Below, piece after piece: positions 27,913-29,087 of a stretch of DNA of 29,087 nucleotides (within the stretch, counting starts at the first letter, position 1; the number at the start of each line of letters is the position of its first letter). The stretch covers positions 778,571 to 807,657 of the forward strand of contig BFEA01000439.1 in assembly GCA_003427395.1 (NCBI GenBank), given 5' to 3'. Below the pieces are notes generated by a model. It saw only the letters and a program-made list of their open reading frames with translations. It was not told the origin of the DNA and did no database searches. This DNA is from Chara braunii. Lineage: Eukaryota > Streptophyta > Charophyceae > Charales > Characeae. The translations under genes and the position numbers were made by a program.

Positions 27913-28785
27913 ATGCTTCGCCCCAGGGTTAATATTAGAGACCGCATTGAAGATCGCTGGATGAAGAATCTGAAAATCAGTAAGGAAGAGCTAAGAGGAG
28001 TTAAGTGGTTTCATACCTGTAAATCTAAACCTGCTAAGGTAGCCTCTTTGCAATGGCAAATTTCTCACCGCTGCCTTCCTACAAATGACTGGATCATTGA
28101 CAGAACTTCGTTAGAACAGAAAGGTATTGCTCTTCCTTGGTGTAAGCTCTGGAAATCTGCTTTTCCGTCCAAGCTTTTTCCGGAAACAATCGAACATATT
28201 TTTCTTCAATGCCCAGGTTCGGTCTGGCTTTGGCGATGGTGGGACAGTATTTGGAGCCAGTTGGGAACCTCCCTTCCATGGCCGTGGGATTGGAAAACCC
28301 TTCTCCTAGAATTATGGCATCCTGGTCAAGAGGACGAGTTTACTGATAATTTGTTTACAATTGGTAGGAGAGCAATTATTTGGGCAATATGGGTTAGAAG
28401 GTGTACTCATGAAATGGAAGGTGCTAGATTGGACGGTCCAGATTTCACCAATTCTATTAAACAACATATTCAGACTGATATAACTANTAAATGGGAAAAN
28501 TTAAANGAAAAAATCCAGCATCTTTCTCAACAAAATGAGATATGGCAACACATCAAAAAGTTAAATAAAAGCTGGCTTGGGGGGGACCAGGGAGGGAGGT
28601 TGGGGAGGGTGCTGTGGGAAGGAGCTCATGAGAATTTACATGATTGTTTTCAAAGGAATTATAGACTAGTCTTTAATGATTGGAGTCATGTTGATCCCTC
28701 TATTCCCCTAAGACCCTTATCCGACTTCCCTGATCCATTTCCCCTACCAGGATCCTGTTTGGTCCCCGCATCATGGTATGGATAA
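27913..28785 (+). CDS. LINE polyprotein C-terminus with zf-RVT domain
   Basis: Starts in MLRPRVNIRDRIEDRWMKNL; the ATG at 27913 is only the first one, not a proven start. zf-RVT region: KVASLQWQISHRCLPTNDWI, GIALPWCKLWKSAFPSKLFP, ETIEHIFLQCPGSVWLWRWW. The finger normally has C..C then H....C; here the second Cys is Trp (WCKLW, TGG for TGT/TGC), so metal binding is doubtful. AIIWAIWVRRCTHEMEG matches the usual (A)IW..R...F block. The tail (WLGGDQGGRLGRVLW) is encoded by a G-quadruplex motif. No stops, unlike the other LINE, so this copy is younger. Confidence 0.8.
   Translation: MLRPRVNIRDRIEDRWMKNLKISKEELRGVKWFHTCKSKPAKVASLQWQISHRCLPTNDWIIDRTSLEQKGIALPWCKLWKSAFPSKLFPETIEHIFLQCPGSVWLWRWWDSIWSQLGTSLPWPWDWKTLLLELWHPGQEDEFTDNLFTIGRRAIIWAIWVRRCTHEMEGARLDGPDFTNSIKQHIQTDITXKWEXLXEKIQHLSQQNEIWQHIKKLNKSWLGGDQGGRLGRVLWEGAHENLHDCFQRNYRLVFNDWSHVDPSIPLRPLSDFPDPFPLPGSCLVPASWYG
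28579..28609 (+). other. G-quadruplex motif
   Basis: G7-ACCA-G3-A-G3-A-GG-TT-G4-A-G3: five runs of three or more G with loops of at most six bases on the coding strand, near the LINE's 3' end. Confidence 0.8.
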
Positions 28786-29020
28786 GCCTGTCAAAGTACT
28801 TTGGTTTGTGCTAGGTAGTCACAAATTTCTGGCGCCCTTGGCGGGTGAAGAGGCACAAAAGGTCTGGTATCAGTTTCTTAATCAGGTCCTTTCTTCAGAT
28901 CTCTTGTGGGACACTGCACCCGGTTTGCAGCCAAAAAAGAATATTGTTGTATAGGGACGCTGGACCCGTTTTCCAGCAGGTGCAGCTCCCCACCAATAGA
29001 TGGAGCCTTCGACGCAGGGG

Positions 29021-29060
29021 CCTACTTAACGGGGCTGCTCTTATCACCTTGTTAAGTAGG
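29021..29060. repeat. 10-bp stem-loop in LINE 3' UTR
   Basis: CCTACTTAAC (29021-29030) and GTTAAGTAGG (29051-29060) are exact reverse complements around 20 bases, about 20 bases before the terminal A run. Position fits a 3' hairpin bound by the LINE reverse transcriptase. Confidence 0.8.
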
Positions 29061-29087
29061 TTTCCATATGCGAAGTTTTTCAAAAAA

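Larger units (their letters stand above)
27905..29087 (+). mobile_element. 5'-truncated LINE, 3' end with open zf-RVT frame
   Basis: Only the last part of a LINE polyprotein plus 3' UTR is present, as expected from incomplete target-primed reverse transcription. The frame is open for about 290 codons to TAA at 28783-28785. Three ambiguous bases (28487, 28500, 28506) lie inside. The 3' UTR (28786-29081) holds a 10-bp stem-loop and ends in A6 at the window edge. It is a different family from the LINE at 20560, since the C-terminal sequences do not match beyond the zf-RVT pattern. Confidence 0.85.

Overview
The window reads as nuclear DNA of a green-lineage eukaryote, most likely a streptophyte alga of the Chara type. 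Three things suggest this: long intergenic tracts full of repeats, non-LTR retrotransposons carrying a zf-RVT zinc finger, and inserted pieces of both a plastid genome (rpl22, rps3, psaB, rpl2, probably odpB) and a mitochondrial genome (rps11, atp9, cob with a group II intron). The species call is inference; the organelle gene identities are read from translations. I see no intact host gene. Everything recognisable is repeat, retrotransposon or organelle debris.

Layout. 1-56 is a (TC)n run. 57-1930 is unassigned DNA with a few strong hairpins and A/T tracts. 1935-2852 is an unusual tract with a stem-loop about every 60 bases. From about 3005 to 6590 lies copy A (+ strand) of a long repeat family with no convincing coding sequence; its 3' part is tandemly duplicated with a 408-bp period. 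Copies B (11265-12780) and C (12790-15555) lie head to tail on the - strand, and a short divergent copy D (16808-17253) is on + again. Several stem-loops are kept in two to four of these copies, partly by changes that preserve pairing.

Between A and B, 7512-11023 is an AT-rich mosaic of organelle DNA in which plastid and mitochondrial fragments alternate: rpl22-rps3 (plastid, +), rps11 and atp9 (mitochondrial, +), a group II intron maturase scrap (-), an unidentified stretch, psaB (plastid, -), the cob intron end plus exon (mitochondrial, -), odpB and rpl2 (plastid-type, +), and a tRNA-like cloverleaf. An exon-like reading frame on the - strand (6992-7505) ends exactly where this mosaic starts.

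15886-16668 is a microsatellite complex ((GT)n, (GA)n, a 465-base N gap, (GA)n, (ATCA)n). 17254-20560 is mostly unassigned. 20560-25203 is a nearly full-length but dead LINE (endonuclease, reverse transcriptase, zf-RVT) in which most in-frame stops fall where a tryptophan is expected. 25200-27600 holds T-rich tracts and small tandem duplications. 27905-29087 is the 3' end of a second, stop-free LINE with a G-quadruplex motif and a 10-bp stem-loop near its A-rich terminus.

The best candidate for something undescribed is the structured, apparently non-coding repeat family (A/B/C/D) together with the hairpin-dense tract beside copy A.
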